Source of the DNA: Rheinheimera soli
Lineage (GTDB): Bacteria > Pseudomonadota > Gammaproteobacteria > Enterobacterales > Alteromonadaceae
Assembly: GCF_021290985.1 (NCBI RefSeq)
Contig: NZ_JAJOYU010000010.1
Location: forward strand, 1 to 64,000
DNA: 64,000 nt
Reading direction: 5' to 3'
The number at the start of each line of letters is the position of its first letter. Within the stretch, counting starts at the first letter, position 1. The notes under the pieces were generated by a model, which worked only from the letters and a program-made list of their open reading frames with translations, did no database searches and was not told the DNA's origin. Made by a program: the position numbers and the translations under genes. Shown piece by piece: positions 38,651 through 48,407 of this stretch.

Positions 38651-40450
38651 ATGCCAAAAATTACTCATATTCGTAACTTTTCAGTCATAGCCCACATAGA
38701 CCACGGCAAATCGACGCTGTCGGATCGTCTGATCCAGTTTTGTGGTGGTTTAACCGATCGTGAAATGCAGGCGCAGGTTTTAGATTCAATGGATCTGGAA
38801 CGTGAGCGTGGTATCACCATTAAAGCGCAAAGCGTAACTTTGCATTACAAAGCCAAAGACGGCGAAACTTATCAGCTGAACTTTATCGACACGCCAGGCC
38901 ACGTTGACTTTACTTATGAAGTCAGCCGTTCTTTAGCAGCCTGTGAAGGTGCTTTATTGGTGGTTGATGCGGGCCAGGGTGTTGAAGCTCAAACCGTAGC
39001 CAACTGCTACACAGCCTTGGAAATGAACCTCGAAGTCTTACCAATTCTGAATAAAATCGACTTACCTCAAGCCGATCCAGATCGCGTTGCCGAAGAAATT
39101 GAAGACATTATCGGTATCGAAGCCATAGGCGCTGTGCAGTGTTCTGCCAAAACCGGTTTAGGTATCGAAGATGTGCTGGAGACTATAGTCGCCAATATTC
39201 CATGCCCTGAAGGTAATCCGGATGGCCCAACTCAGGCTTTGATCATCGATTCTTGGTTTGACCCTTACCAGGGCGTCGTGTCACTGGTGCGTGTAAAACA
39301 TGGTAAAATTCAGTTAAAAGACAAAATCAAAGTCATGTCGACTGGCATGGTCTACGAAGTGGACAAAGTGGGTGTATTTACCCCTAAAGCCAACAACACA
39401 GGTATCTTAAATACAGGTGAAGTAGGTTTTGTTATCTGTGGTATTAAAGAAATTAAAGGCGCGCCGGTGGGCGATACTTTAACTTTATCGAAAAACTCAG
39501 CCACTGAGCCTTTACCTGGTTTTAAACGTATTAAGCCACAGGTGTATGCAGGTGTATTCCCTGTGTCTTCAGACGATTACGAAGATTTCCGTGATGCATT
39601 GGAAAAACTCAGCTTAAACGACTCTTCCCTGTTTTATGAACCAGAAAGCTCCAGCGCTTTAGGTTTTGGTTTCCGTATTGGTTTCCTTGGTATGTTACAC
39701 ATGGAAATTATTCAGGAACGTTTAGAGCGTGAATACGATCTGGACTTAATCACCACAGCACCTACCGTAGTGTATGAAGTGGTCACCAAAGCTGGCGAAA
39801 CAGTGATGGTTGATAACCCAAGCGCACTGCCGCCTGTGGGCAATATCGATGAAATCCGTGAGCCAATAGTTGAAGCTCATATTCTGGTCCCACAAGAATA
39901 CTTAGGTAACGTCATTAACCTTTGTATTGAAAAACGTGGTGTGCAGATGAATATGACCTACCACGGTCGTCAGGTCGCCGTAGTGTACGAACTGCCAATG
40001 GCTGAAGTGGTGATGGATTTCTTTGACCGCTTAAAGTCCACCAGCCGCGGTTATGCGTCGCTGGATTATGCTTTTAAACGTTTCCAGACCTCTGAGATGT
40101 CACGGGTTGATATTCTGATCAACGGTGAGCGTGTTGATGCTTTGGCTATTATCAGCCATAAAGACTTTGCTCAGGGCCGTGGTCGTGAGTTGGCTGAAAA
40201 ACTGAAAGAGCTGATCCCGCGTCAGATGTTTGATATCGCTATTCAGGCGGCTATAGGTGCACACGTGATTGCCCGTACTACGGTAAAACAATTACGTAAA
40301 AACGTATTAGCTAAATGTTATGGCGGCGATATCAGCCGGAAGAAAAAGCTGTTGCAGAAACAGAAAGACGGTAAAAAACGTATGAAGCAGGTAGGTAATG
40401 TGGAAGTTCCACAGGAAGCCTTCCTTGCCATTCTGAAAGTCGGTAAATAA
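38651..40450 (+). CDS. lepA: Elongation factor 4
   Basis: Ribosome-associated GTPase of 599 aa, as in E. coli. G motifs [17 protein letters not shown] and NKIDLPQAD are present, followed by EF-G-like domains and the LepA C-terminal domain ending FLAILKVGK. It heads the conserved run lepA-lepB-rnc-era-recO-pdxJ-acpS. Confidence 0.98.
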   Translation: MPKITHIRNFSVIAHIDHGKSTLSDRLIQFCGGLTDREMQAQVLDSMDLERERGITIKAQSVTLHYKAKDGETYQLNFIDTPGHVDFTYEVSRSLAACEGALLVVDAGQGVEAQTVANCYTALEMNLEVLPILNKIDLPQADPDRVAEEIEDIIGIEAIGAVQCSAKTGLGIEDVLETIVANIPCPEGNPDGPTQALIIDSWFDPYQGVVSLVRVKHGKIQLKDKIKVMSTGMVYEVDKVGVFTPKANNTGILNTGEVGFVICGIKEIKGAPVGDTLTLSKNSATEPLPGFKRIKPQVYAGVFPVSSDDYEDFRDALEKLSLNDSSLFYEPESSSALGFGFRIGFLGMLHMEIIQERLEREYDLDLITTAPTVVYEVVTKAGETVMVDNPSALPPVGNIDEIREPIVEAHILVPQEYLGNVINLCIEKRGVQMNMTYHGRQVAVVYELPMAEVVMDFFDRLKSTSRGYASLDYAFKRFQTSEMSRVDILINGERVDALAIISHKDFAQGRGRELAEKLKELIPRQMFDIAIQAAIGAHVIARTTVKQLRKNVLAKCYGGDISRKKKLLQKQKDGKKRMKQVGNVEVPQEAFLAILKVGK

Positions 40451-40464
40451 CAACAAGGGTAGTT

Positions 40465-41388
40465 ATGGCAGGTTATTTTGCAATTTTCCTCGTAGTATTG
40501 ACCTTAGTCAGTGGTTTGATCTGGCTGATTGATATACTGGTATTTGCGCCAAAACGTAAAGTTAAAGTTGCAACCGCTCAGGCGGCTGCAGCGGGTGGTC
40601 TGCCATTAAGCGCTATTGAAGAGCTGGAAAAACCTTCTTATCTGGCAGAAACTGCCAAAGAAATTTTCCCGCTGATTTTAGCTATTACCATTATCCGTTC
40701 GTTTTTATACGAGCCGTTTCAGATCCCATCAGGCTCGATGATGCCCACCTTATTGGTCGGCGACTTTATTCTGGTGGAAAAGTACTCCTACGACGTGAAG
40801 GATCCAGTGTGGCGTAAGCCGCTGATCACCACAGGCCGGCCAGAACGGGGTGATGTGATTGTATTTAAATACCCGGAACAACCTACTATTGATTTTATCA
40901 AGCGTACTGTGGGTTTACCTGGTGATCGCATTATCTACAAAAACAAGCAGCTGTTTATCCAGCCTGCTTGTGCTGCAGCCGACAAAAGTACCTGCCCTGG
41001 TTTAGAAGCAGTGCCTTTGACTTTGCAAGCTGAAGGCGAGTTTATGGATGGCGAATTGCCAACCAAACGCTACTCCGAGCAATTTGGCGAGCATAAACAC
41101 GACATACTGCAGCATCCGTTTAAAGCAGAAGATTTAATGCAGTACTACAAACAGCCAGGGACTGCCATCGAAGAGTTTATTGTGCCTGAAGGTCACTATT
41201 TTGCGATGGGCGATAACCGCGATAACAGCCGTGACAGCCGTGCCTGGGGTTTTGTGCCTGAAGAAAATCTGGTGGGTAAAGCGGTATTTATCTGGATGAG
41301 TTTTGAATTTAGTGAAGACCCGGATAACTGGTTGCCTTCATGGGTGCCGGTTGGCGTGCGTTTTGAACGTTTAGGCAAAATTAATTAA
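40465..41388 (+). CDS. lepB: Signal peptidase I
   Basis: Inner-membrane peptidase that removes Sec and Tat signal peptides, 307 aa. The catalytic dyad is S91 in IPSGSMMPT and K146 in [12 protein letters not shown]. Membrane segments lie at about 5-27 and 66-82, and [11 protein letters not shown] is the C-terminal conserved box. Its last base is the first base of rnc (TAATG). Confidence 0.96.
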   Translation: MAGYFAIFLVVLTLVSGLIWLIDILVFAPKRKVKVATAQAAAAGGLPLSAIEELEKPSYLAETAKEIFPLILAITIIRSFLYEPFQIPSGSMMPTLLVGDFILVEKYSYDVKDPVWRKPLITTGRPERGDVIVFKYPEQPTIDFIKRTVGLPGDRIIYKNKQLFIQPACAAADKSTCPGLEAVPLTLQAEGEFMDGELPTKRYSEQFGEHKHDILQHPFKAEDLMQYYKQPGTAIEEFIVPEGHYFAMGDNRDNSRDSRAWGFVPEENLVGKAVFIWMSFEFSEDPDNWLPSWVPVGVRFERLGKIN

Positions 41389-42062
41389 TGCAAAAACCTG
41401 TTAGCGGCCTGATGAAAAAGCTGGGTTACCAGTTTCAACAGGTCGCGTTACTCGAACAAGCCCTGACTCACCGTAGTTGTAAAGGTGAGCACAACGAGCG
41501 GCTGGAATTTTTAGGCGACGCCATATTAAGTATGGTGATTGCCGAAGCCCTGTATATCCATTTTCCGAAAGCCCGCGAAGGCGACTTAACCCGCATGCGT
41601 TCGTCTTTAGTGAAAGGCGTTACGCTAGCTGAAATTGCCAAAGAACTGGAGCTGGCCGAATTCCTGCGCTTAGGCCCTGGTGAAATGAAAAGCGGTGGCT
41701 TACGCCGTGAATCCATTCAGGCTGATGCCGTCGAAGCCATTTTAGGTGCTATCTTTTTAGATGCTGGCATTGAAGCCTGTAAAGAGCGGATATTAAGTTG
41801 GTATGGCAGCCGTTTAACTGTGATTCAGCCAGGCGTGCATAAAGACAGTAAAACCCAGTTGCAGGAATACCTGCAAGGGCGTCGTTTGCCTTTACCTTTG
41901 TATGAAGTGATAGATACGCAAGGCGACGATCACGATCAAATATTTACCGTGCGTTGTACTGTGCAGGGCAGAGCGCCTGTTACCGCGTCTGGCAATTCCA
42001 GACGTAAAGCTGAACAGGATTCAGCGCGGATTTTGTTGGAACAAGTAAAAAATGACCTCTGA
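41388..42062 (+). CDS. rnc: Ribonuclease III
   Basis: Double-strand-specific RNase of 224 aa that processes rRNA precursors and antisense duplexes. The signature [11 protein letters not shown] holds E40 and D44; [12 protein letters not shown] carries the other catalytic acids; a dsRNA-binding domain fills about 155-224. It overlaps lepB by 1 bp and era by 11 bp. Confidence 0.97.
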   Translation: MQKPVSGLMKKLGYQFQQVALLEQALTHRSCKGEHNERLEFLGDAILSMVIAEALYIHFPKAREGDLTRMRSSLVKGVTLAEIAKELELAEFLRLGPGEMKSGGLRRESIQADAVEAILGAIFLDAGIEACKERILSWYGSRLTVIQPGVHKDSKTQLQEYLQGRRLPLPLYEVIDTQGDDHDQIFTVRCTVQGRAPVTASGNSRRKAEQDSARILLEQVKNDL

Positions 42063-42948
42063 GACTTTTGCCGGATTGGTTGCCATAGTTGGCCGTCCAA
42101 ACGTGGGTAAATCCACTTTATTAAACCAGCTGGTGGGTCAGAAGGTCAGTATTACGTCACGTAAACCACAGACCACCCGCCACCGTATTGTTGGTATAGA
42201 CACACAGGATAATTACCAGACTGTGTATGTCGACACGCCAGGTTTACATATCGAAGAAAAACGCGCCATTAACCGTCTGATGAATAAAGCGGCTGCCAGT
42301 ACCATACTGGATGTAGAGCTGATTATTTTTGTGGTGGAAGGCACTCGCTGGACGGACGACGATCAGATGGTATTAAACCGTTTGATCGCGGCAAAAAAAC
42401 CAGTGCTGTTGGTGGTGAATAAAGTCGATTTGTACAAAGACAAAGAAGACTTGCTGCCGCATTTACAATGGCTTGGCAGTCAGCTCGATTTTCAGCAAAT
42501 CATCCCTTTGTCCGCGGAAAAAGGCACCAATGTACAGTCGTTACGCGAGCTGGTACAAAAACAATTACCGCCTTGTGAATTTTTCTTCCCTGAAGAATAT
42601 GTCACTGACCGCAGCAGCCGCTTTATGGCCTCGGAAATAGTGCGCGAAAAGCTGATGCGTTTCCTTGGCGACGAATTGCCTTATGCAGTGACAGTTGAAA
42701 TTGAACGCTTTAAATGGGAAGAAAAACATTACCATATCGCCGCTTTAGTGCTGGTTGAACGTGACACACAAAAGCAGATGGTGATAGGTAAAAAAGGCGA
42801 ACGGATAAAAACCATAGCCACTGAAGCCCGTAAAGATATGGAAACCTTGTTTGAACAGCCGGTATTTTTACAGGTATGGGTGAAAGTGAAATCAGGTTGG
42901 GCTGATGACGAGCGTGCATTACGCAGCTTAGGTTACGGCGAAGACTAA
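42052..42948 (+). CDS. era: GTPase Era
   Basis: Ribosome-assembly GTPase of 298 aa that binds the 3' end of 16S r[21 protein letters not shown] and NKVDLY are the G motifs; the C-terminal KH domain contains [12 protein letters not shown]. It is translationally coupled to rnc. Confidence 0.97.
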   Translation: MTSETFAGLVAIVGRPNVGKSTLLNQLVGQKVSITSRKPQTTRHRIVGIDTQDNYQTVYVDTPGLHIEEKRAINRLMNKAAASTILDVELIIFVVEGTRWTDDDQMVLNRLIAAKKPVLLVVNKVDLYKDKEDLLPHLQWLGSQLDFQQIIPLSAEKGTNVQSLRELVQKQLPPCEFFFPEEYVTDRSSRFMASEIVREKLMRFLGDELPYAVTVEIERFKWEEKHYHIAALVLVERDTQKQMVIGKKGERIKTIATEARKDMETLFEQPVFLQVWVKVKSGWADDERALRSLGYGED

Positions 42949-42949
42949 A

Positions 42950-43630
42950 ATGGACAATCGCAGCTGGCCAGCTTTTATTCTGCACAGCCGCGCTTTTAAG
43001 GAACAGCAGTTGTTATTGCAGCTGCTGGTGCCTGAACTGGGCCGGGTCAGTGCTGTGATCCGCAAATCCAGCAGTAAAAAACAACAACGTTTGTCATTGC
43101 AGCCTTTTCAGTTGTTACAACTGGAACTGCTGGGTCGTTCTGAATTAAAAACTGTCAGTAAAGCTGAAGAAGCAGGCCCAGCCTTTTTGCTGCAAGGTGA
43201 AAAGCTGTTTGGTGCCATGTATTTAAACGAGCTGATTTGCCGCTTATGGCCGGAAAATGTAGGTTCCGACGCTTTATTTGAGTTGTACCAGCAGACCTTG
43301 CAGCAACTGTTAACTAACGATCTGGAGCCTTGTCTACGTCAGTTTGAGTTTTCATTATTGACTGAATTAGGTCAGCCAGTGGACTGGGATTACGATTCTC
43401 AGGGCGAAGCTATACAGGACGGCGCTTTGTATCAGTGGTGGCCGGAGCAAGGCTGGCAAATTTCAGGTAAAGGCTGGAAAGGCGAAAATCTGAAAGCTAT
43501 AGGCCAGCAGCAATGGCAGCAAGACGACGTATTAAAAACCGCCAAGCAGTTAAGCCGCTTATTGTTAGCCCCTTTGCTTGGCAGTAAACCTTTAACCAGC
43601 AGAGCATTATTTCAACCTGTCAGGAACTAG
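42950..43630 (+). CDS. recO: DNA repair protein RecO
   Basis: A 226-aa recombination mediator of the RecFOR pathway. The N-terminal OB fold begins [19 protein letters not shown], and the helical C-terminal part contains [12 protein letters not shown]. It starts 1 bp after the era stop. Confidence 0.94.
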   Translation: MDNRSWPAFILHSRAFKEQQLLLQLLVPELGRVSAVIRKSSSKKQQRLSLQPFQLLQLELLGRSELKTVSKAEEAGPAFLLQGEKLFGAMYLNELICRLWPENVGSDALFELYQQTLQQLLTNDLEPCLRQFEFSLLTELGQPVDWDYDSQGEAIQDGALYQWWPEQGWQISGKGWKGENLKAIGQQQWQQDDVLKTAKQLSRLLLAPLLGSKPLTSRALFQPVRN

Positions 43631-43632
43631 CT

Positions 43633-44364
43633 ATGAGCGCCATTTATTTAGGTATCAATATCGATCACGTCGCCACTTTACGTCAGGCCCGTGGTACTTA
43701 TTACCCTGAACCTGTGCATGCTGCCTTATTGGCTGAGCAATTTGGCGCTGATGGTATCACTGTGCATTTACGTGAAGACCGCCGCCATATTCAGGACCGC
43801 GATTTATTTGTATTGCGCCAAACCATCGCTACTCGTCTGAATTTTGAGATGGCTGTGACTGAAGAAATGTTAGGTATTGCCGCTCAGTTAAAACCTGAAT
43901 TCTGCTGTTTAGTGCCGGAAAAACGCCAGGAACTGACCACAGAAGGTGGTTTGGAAGTAGCAGGCCAGTTCGATAAAATTCAGGAAGCAGTATTACGCCT
44001 GCAGCAGGACAATATTTTAGTCTCGTTGTTTATCGACGCCGATGAAAAACAAATAGCAGCAGCGGCTAAAGCTGGCGCGCCTTATATTGAAATTCACACA
44101 GGCCAATACGCTGAAGCGACGGATCCGAAAAAACAAAAAGCGGAACTTGAGCGCATTACCGAAGCCGCGGCTTATGCTGCCTCTTTAGGTTTAACAGTCA
44201 ATGCTGGTCATGGCCTGCATTACCATAATGTGCAGCCTATAGCCGCCATTCCTCAAATGTACGAGCTGAATATTGGTCATGCTATTGTTGCCCGCGCCAT
44301 TTTCTCTGGCTTAGGCCCAGCTGTGGCTGAAATGAAACGCCTGATGGTGGAGGCGCGCCGTTAA
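43633..44364 (+). CDS. pdxJ: Pyridoxine 5'-phosphate synthase
   Basis: A 243-aa TIM-barrel enzyme that joins deoxyxylulose phosphate and 1-amino-acetone 3-phosphate in PLP synthesis. [33 protein letters not shown] and [10 protein letters not shown] are diagnostic. It lies 2 bp after recO and overlaps acpS by 1 bp. Confidence 0.97.
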   Translation: MSAIYLGINIDHVATLRQARGTYYPEPVHAALLAEQFGADGITVHLREDRRHIQDRDLFVLRQTIATRLNFEMAVTEEMLGIAAQLKPEFCCLVPEKRQELTTEGGLEVAGQFDKIQEAVLRLQQDNILVSLFIDADEKQIAAAAKAGAPYIEIHTGQYAEATDPKKQKAELERITEAAAYAASLGLTVNAGHGLHYHNVQPIAAIPQMYELNIGHAIVARAIFSGLGPAVAEMKRLMVEARR

Positions 44365-44741
44365 TGGCCATTGTTGGTTTAGGCACCGACATCATCGAAA
44401 TAGCGCGTATAGAGCAAAGCCTGACGCGCTCACCCCGTTTAATACAAAGGGTCCTCACTGAATCTGAGCAGCAAATCTTAGCTGCTCATGGCCAGCCAGC
44501 CCGTTATTTCGCCAAACGTTTTGCCGCCAAAGAAGCAGCTGCTAAAGCGCTTGGTACCGGCATAGGCCGTGGTATCTCCTTTCAACATTTTATAGTCAGC
44601 AACGACCCTTCAGGTCGCCCTCAACTTGAACTCACAGGCCCGGCCAAAGAGCTGGCCGATTCAATGCAAGTGCGTTCAGTCTGGCTCTCCATCAGCGACG
44701 AGCAGGCTTATGCCTGTGCTACTGTTATTTTAGAATCCTAA
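44364..44741 (+). CDS. acpS: Holo-[acyl-carrier-protein] synthase
   Basis: A 125-aa phosphopantetheinyl transferase that activates ACP. Metal and CoA-binding motifs are GLGTDIIEI and FAAKEAAAKALG. It is the last gene of the lepA cluster. Confidence 0.96.
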   Translation: MAIVGLGTDIIEIARIEQSLTRSPRLIQRVLTESEQQILAAHGQPARYFAKRFAAKEAAAKALGTGIGRGISFQHFIVSNDPSGRPQLELTGPAKELADSMQVRSVWLSISDEQAYACATVILES

Positions 44742-44747
44742 GCTCTG

Positions 44748-44815
44748 CGGGCGGGGATAAACTCGTGCGACATTGAATTGTAATTTGAGACGGGCGGGGA
44801 TAAACCCGCGCCCCT
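44748..44815. repeat. REP-like GC-rich element, two units
   Basis: CGGGCGGGGATAAAC occurs at 44748-44762 and again at 44791-44805. The second unit continues into CCCGCGCCCC and can fold back on itself with a bulge. It sits between the acpS stop and the borosin locus and may end or stabilise the acpS transcript. Confidence 0.55.
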
Positions 44816-44823
44816 ACCAATTT

Positions 44824-44864
44824 CCTGCCTAATTAGGGTATAAGTACTTCACTTACGGCAGGAG
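44824..44864 (+). promoter_or_regulatory. Leader of the borosin methyltransferase gene: -10-like box and stem near the ribosome site
   Basis: CCTGCC (44824-44829) can pair with GGCAGG (44857-44862), which touches the ribosome site GGAG (44861-44864). A TATAAG box lies inside at 44839-44844, with no good -35. The stem could form only in a transcript read through from upstream. This is a weak prediction. Confidence 0.3.
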
Positions 44865-44873
44865 TTGAAGTAA

Positions 44874-45668
44874 ATGCAAAAAGGCAGTTTAGTTTGTGTA
44901 GGTACAGGTATGACTTTGGGTTCTCATATCAGTCCTTTATCCCGCAGTTATATAGAACAAGCTGATGTTGTTTTTGTATTGGTGGCTGATGGTACTACTG
45001 AGCTGTGGATCCAGGGCATGAATGCTGATGTACGAAGCCTGCAGCCTTATTACTCTGAAGGCCAATCCCGCATGATCACCTACAAACAAATGGTGGCTGC
45101 TATGCTGGCGGAAGTACATGCTGGCAAAAAAGTCTGTGGGGCTTTTTATGGTCACCCAGGAGTGTTTGCCTGGGTGCCACATCAGGCTATTAAAGAAGCT
45201 ATAGCTGAAGGCTATCGGGCTCATATGGAGCCAGGCATTTCAGCCGAAGACTGTTTATATGCAGATTTGGGTTTAGACCCTGGCACTTATGGCTGCCAGC
45301 ATTACGAAGCCAGCAATCTGATGTTTTACCAGCGAACGATCGATACCGCTGCCTATTTAATTTTATGGCAACCAGGGGTGGCAGGTGATAAGTCGTTGGC
45401 TAAATTCACGACCGGCAGCGCCTATCGTGATGTGTTAGTAGAACTGCTAAGCCAATGGTACCCGCTGGATCATCAGGTGATTTTATACGAAGCCGTCACT
45501 TTACCTATTCAACAACCCCGTATCGAGCGTATCCCTTTGTCTGACTTACCCAAAGCCCAGATGGATTTAAAAACTACCTTAGTTATACCTCCGGCTACTG
45601 TAGCCAAAGCCAATCAGGTTATTCTGGATAAGTTAAAAGCTGTGGTGGCGCAAGAAGGCCTGGTATGA
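44874..45668 (+). CDS. Borosin-type peptide backbone alpha-N-methyltransferase (SonM-like)
   Basis: A 264-aa member of the tetrapyrrole (precorrin) methylase superfamily. Its sequence matches, as I recall it, SonM of Shewanella oneidensis along the whole length: LVCVGTGMTLGSHISPLSRSYIE at the SAM-binding N-end, FYGHPGVFAWV, MEPGISAEDCLYADLGLDPG, and the C-terminal YPLDHQVILYEAVTLPI and PRIERIPL. Catalytic residues of the family appear as Y59/Y60 and R66-x3-Y70. SonM N-methylates backbone amides of a separate precursor. Such a precursor is encoded 655 bp downstream; no corrin or siroheme genes are present. Confidence 0.9.
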   Translation: MQKGSLVCVGTGMTLGSHISPLSRSYIEQADVVFVLVADGTTELWIQGMNADVRSLQPYYSEGQSRMITYKQMVAAMLAEVHAGKKVCGAFYGHPGVFAWVPHQAIKEAIAEGYRAHMEPGISAEDCLYADLGLDPGTYGCQHYEASNLMFYQRTIDTAAYLILWQPGVAGDKSLAKFTTGSAYRDVLVELLSQWYPLDHQVILYEAVTLPIQQPRIERIPLSDLPKAQMDLKTTLVIPPATVAKANQVILDKLKAVVAQEGLV

Positions 45669-46183
45669 CAGCGGACTGGGCTAAAGCTGCTGTTGCAGAT
45701 AACTTTGTGATCCAAACACCGCGCTTATTGATCCGGCCTTTTATGCCACAAGACCAGCAGCTGTATCTGGATTTATACACCAGCGCTGAAGTGATGGCCT
45801 TTATTGGTCCACCCCTTGATACAGAAAAAGCCAAAAATAGCTTTCAGATTGCGTTGCGCCTCAATACTAAAATGCCTTTTAAGCGATTATTTCTGGCGAT
45901 ATGCCGTGATGGCCACCCTATAGGTTTATGTGCGGTCAATCAGTGGCAATCAGAGACGGCCACTGCTGAAGTGGGCTTGATGTTATTACCTGACTGGCAA
46001 GGTCTGGGGTATGGCACTGAGGCTAAACTAGCGTTCAGTCAACGAGTGCTCCAAGTGTTCACTGGCGTGAAGGTATGGACTCAGACTAATCCGGACAACA
46101 AGGCTGCAGTCCGCTCGAACATTGCTGCTGGCTATAGTGCTGATCCCGCTCAGTATGGCAGGTACTGGTATACACCAGACTGA
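45665..46183 (+). CDS. GNAT N-acetyltransferase (RimJ/RimL-like)
   Basis: A 172-aa GCN5-related acetyltransferase. It begins TPRLLIRPFMPQD, has the acetyl-CoA loop LLPDWQGLGYGTEA and ends in the usual NPDNKAAVRSNIAAGY segment. Its ATG overlaps the methyltransferase stop (ATGA), so the two are translated together. It may acetylate the borosin product, give self-protection, or be unrelated; the overlap is the only direct evidence of a link. Confidence 0.85.
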   Translation: MTADWAKAAVADNFVIQTPRLLIRPFMPQDQQLYLDLYTSAEVMAFIGPPLDTEKAKNSFQIALRLNTKMPFKRLFLAICRDGHPIGLCAVNQWQSETATAEVGLMLLPDWQGLGYGTEAKLAFSQRVLQVFTGVKVWTQTNPDNKAAVRSNIAAGYSADPAQYGRYWYTPD

Positions 46184-46209
46184 GTCAAAGTATCTTTATA
46201 GCTATTTTC

Positions 46210-46225
46210 AGCAGGATGACCTGCT
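46210..46225 (+). terminator. Weak hairpin after the GNAT gene
   Basis: AGCAGG pairs with CCTGCT around ATGA, followed by TTCCTTGTGCTTTT. It is a poor terminator but could reduce read-through into the precursor gene. The 140-bp gap 46184-46323 presumably also contains a promoter, though I see no convincing boxes. Confidence 0.4.
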
Positions 46226-46323
46226 TTCCTTGTGCTTTTAATTTTATCGTTTTACAGTGGATTCGGTTGTTGAGCCTGTCTGCGACATATTGCAGATCTT
46301 TCTCGTAAAGTCAGGGAGTTACT

Positions 46324-46599
46324 ATGTCAGTTGTTATTCAGTTATTAGAAAAAATGGGTCAAAGCTCAGAGTTACGTTACGCTGATGCAGAGCAATTAGC
46401 AGAGTTAATGGCGGACACCGATCCTATGCTTGTAGCAGCTGTAATCAGTGGAGACCAGCAAGCCTTAGAGCAAATGTTAGGAGCCCGTACTAATGTTGTT
46501 TGTGGTGTGCATCCAGCAGATCAACCAGATGGTGATGAACCGGCAGAGCCGGAGCAAGAACCAGAAACAGAGAAAATCAGCTTTCTGAAAGTTGGATAA
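46324..46599 (+). CDS. Split-borosin precursor peptide (SonA-like)
   Basis: A 91-aa peptide with a strong ribosome site (CAGGGAG). Residues 1-53 are predicted helical and resemble the borosin-binding domain of SonA: LLEKMGQSSEL, then LAELMADTDP, then VAAVISGDQQALEQMLG. Next come a hydrophobic Cys-containing segment (56-63, TNVVCGVH), an acidic Pro/Glu-rich linker (66-83) and a hydrophobic tail (84-91, KISFLKVG). Either hydrophobic segment could be the N-methylated core. The diguanylate cyclase gene starts at the base after its stop. Family assignment relies on pattern and on the methyltransferase nearby. Confidence 0.78.
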   Translation: MSVVIQLLEKMGQSSELRYADAEQLAELMADTDPMLVAAVISGDQQALEQMLGARTNVVCGVHPADQPDGDEPAEPEQEPETEKISFLKVG

Positions 46600-48351
46600 A
46601 TGTTGTTTTTAACAATCAACCCCAGGTTTATCAGAGGTGTGCGGCTTTTTCTGCTGCCGCTTCTGTTTGCTTGTTTTTCTACACCTGTCCTCGCCACAGT
46701 GTGGCTTGATAAACTGTTGTATTTAGACAGAATTAAAAGCAGTGATTTTCAAGAGTTTTCCGTAAAGCTGAATGAGCTGAAGGCTGACGAAAATCAACTG
46801 TCAGGCTTTGAACAAGAGTATTTAACGCTGCTGAAAGCATACAGTGCAGTGTATGAGGGCAATACTCAGCAAGCTCTGAGCATTTTGATGCCACTGATTG
46901 AACAGGCAGATGCTGTTATTTCGTTCAGAGCAAAAGCTCTGGCCATCAATAGTTTGGTGTTGGTGCGCCGCTATCTTGATGCCTTTGTGTACCTTGAACA
47001 ACTCATCATCCAACTGGATATGGTCTCTCAGCCGGAAGCCCGTGAGCAGGGGATGAGGGTGATCGCTCTGATGTACAACCTGATAGGCAAACATGATTTG
47101 TCATTAAGTTATATCGATCAGCTAATTAATGAAAAGCCCAGTTCAAATGCGGTATGCGCCGCGCATCAATTGAGAGCTGAAGCGCTGTATCTGTCTGGCC
47201 GTACAGATGATTTTCAGTTGAAATCTGCTGAAGGTCTGACCTACTGCACAGAACACAATGAACCTTTATGGGCAAACATCATCGTGGCCCTTATCGCTAG
47301 ACACAAGATAGACCTGAACGATTATCAAGGTGCGATCAGCTTGCTGCTGTCTCATAATAATCAGGTTGAATCTACCCGCTATTATTCATTGATACTTAAA
47401 TTTGATAGTGTCCTTGCGCAAGCCTACTACGGTCTTGGTCAGGTTGATTTAGCAAAAGAACATGCGATAAAAGTTACTGATGCTTTAAAACAAGACAGAT
47501 CCAGCTTAGTCGCGGCGGAAACATTTGCGGTATTGCATCAAATTGCTAAAACCGAAAAAAACTACCAACAAGCTCTAGAGTACAATGAGCAATATATGGC
47601 AGCTTTTACCGCTTATATGGATGATAAGTCAGCACAACAAATGGCTTATCACACAGCCCACTCAGAAATTCTGGCGCAAAATCAAAAAATTGCTTTGCTG
47701 GATAAAGACAATCAGTTGCTGCAGTACGAACAAACTGCACTTAAACATCAGGCTACCTTTAACAAACTGTTGATTGTTGCTTTAGTGCTGCTGGTACTGG
47801 GTCTTGCCTTTATGGCTTACCGCAGTTTTGTTGCCCGTCAGCGCTTTAAAGCTTTGGCTGAATACGATGATTTAACGGCAATCAGCAACAGGTATCACTT
47901 TTCTGCTTCGGCCAAAGAAGCTCTAGCTTTATGCGAAAAAGGTCAGTTACCCGCCGCCCTTATTGTGTTTGATTTGGACCATTTTAAGCAAATAAACGAC
48001 CAGTATGGTCATGCCGCTGGTGATTGGGCTTTACGTCAGACAGTGGACACCTGTCGCAACTTTATGCGCAATAACGATGTGTTTGGTCGTATTGGCGGGG
48101 AAGAATTTGCCATTTTATTACCGGGCTGCCAAAGCGATAAAGCGCACTTGCTGGCCGATATTTGCCGGGATGCGATCAGCAATATAGATACCGCCGTTTC
48201 GGGTTATGAGTTTAAGTTAAGCGCCAGTTTTGGTGTCACTTCAGCGCAAATATCTGGTTATCATTTTACCAAGCTGATTGAAGATGCCGACACCGCCATG
48301 TATCAGGCAAAACAGCAAGGGCGTAACAAAGTCCAGTTCTTCCAAGGTTAA
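46600..48351 (+). CDS. TPR-transmembrane-GGDEF diguanylate cyclase
   Basis: A 583-aa protein with a signal/anchor segment (about 10-31), a periplasmic TPR-like helical sensor (about 40-345), a coiled coil (about 350-383), a membrane helix (about 389-409) and a C-terminal GGDEF domain. The active-site loop is GGEEF (499-503) and an RxxD inhibitory site is present as R490-N-N-D493, so c-di-GMP synthesis with feedback control is expected. It follows the borosin precursor with no gap and has only a weak ribosome site of its own, so it is probably coupled to it. Confidence 0.9.
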   Translation: MLFLTINPRFIRGVRLFLLPLLFACFSTPVLATVWLDKLLYLDRIKSSDFQEFSVKLNELKADENQLSGFEQEYLTLLKAYSAVYEGNTQQALSILMPLIEQADAVISFRAKALAINSLVLVRRYLDAFVYLEQLIIQLDMVSQPEAREQGMRVIALMYNLIGKHDLSLSYIDQLINEKPSSNAVCAAHQLRAEALYLSGRTDDFQLKSAEGLTYCTEHNEPLWANIIVALIARHKIDLNDYQGAISLLLSHNNQVESTRYYSLILKFDSVLAQAYYGLGQVDLAKEHAIKVTDALKQDRSSLVAAETFAVLHQIAKTEKNYQQALEYNEQYMAAFTAYMDDKSAQQMAYHTAHSEILAQNQKIALLDKDNQLLQYEQTALKHQATFNKLLIVALVLLVLGLAFMAYRSFVARQRFKALAEYDDLTAISNRYHFSASAKEALALCEKGQLPAALIVFDLDHFKQINDQYGHAAGDWALRQTVDTCRNFMRNNDVFGRIGGEEFAILLPGCQSDKAHLLADICRDAISNIDTAVSGYEFKLSASFGVTSAQISGYHFTKLIEDADTAMYQAKQQGRNKVQFFQG

Positions 48352-48407
48352 TATTATCAATACCTTAGTTGGTAACTTTTTTCTGCCCTATTGAATCTTT
48401 GAGTTGC

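Noticed and set aside
44874-45668. Reading the methylase as a precorrin/cobalamin or siroheme biosynthesis enzyme
   Set aside because: No other corrin or siroheme gene is nearby, and the sequence matches the SonM-type family including the R-x3-Y pair; the precursor-like peptide is close by.
46324-46599. Reading the 91-aa peptide as a plain bacteriocin with a double-glycine leader
   Set aside because: The N-terminal domain is longer and more folded than a GG leader and resembles SonA; the possible GA site is kept only as a speculative finding.
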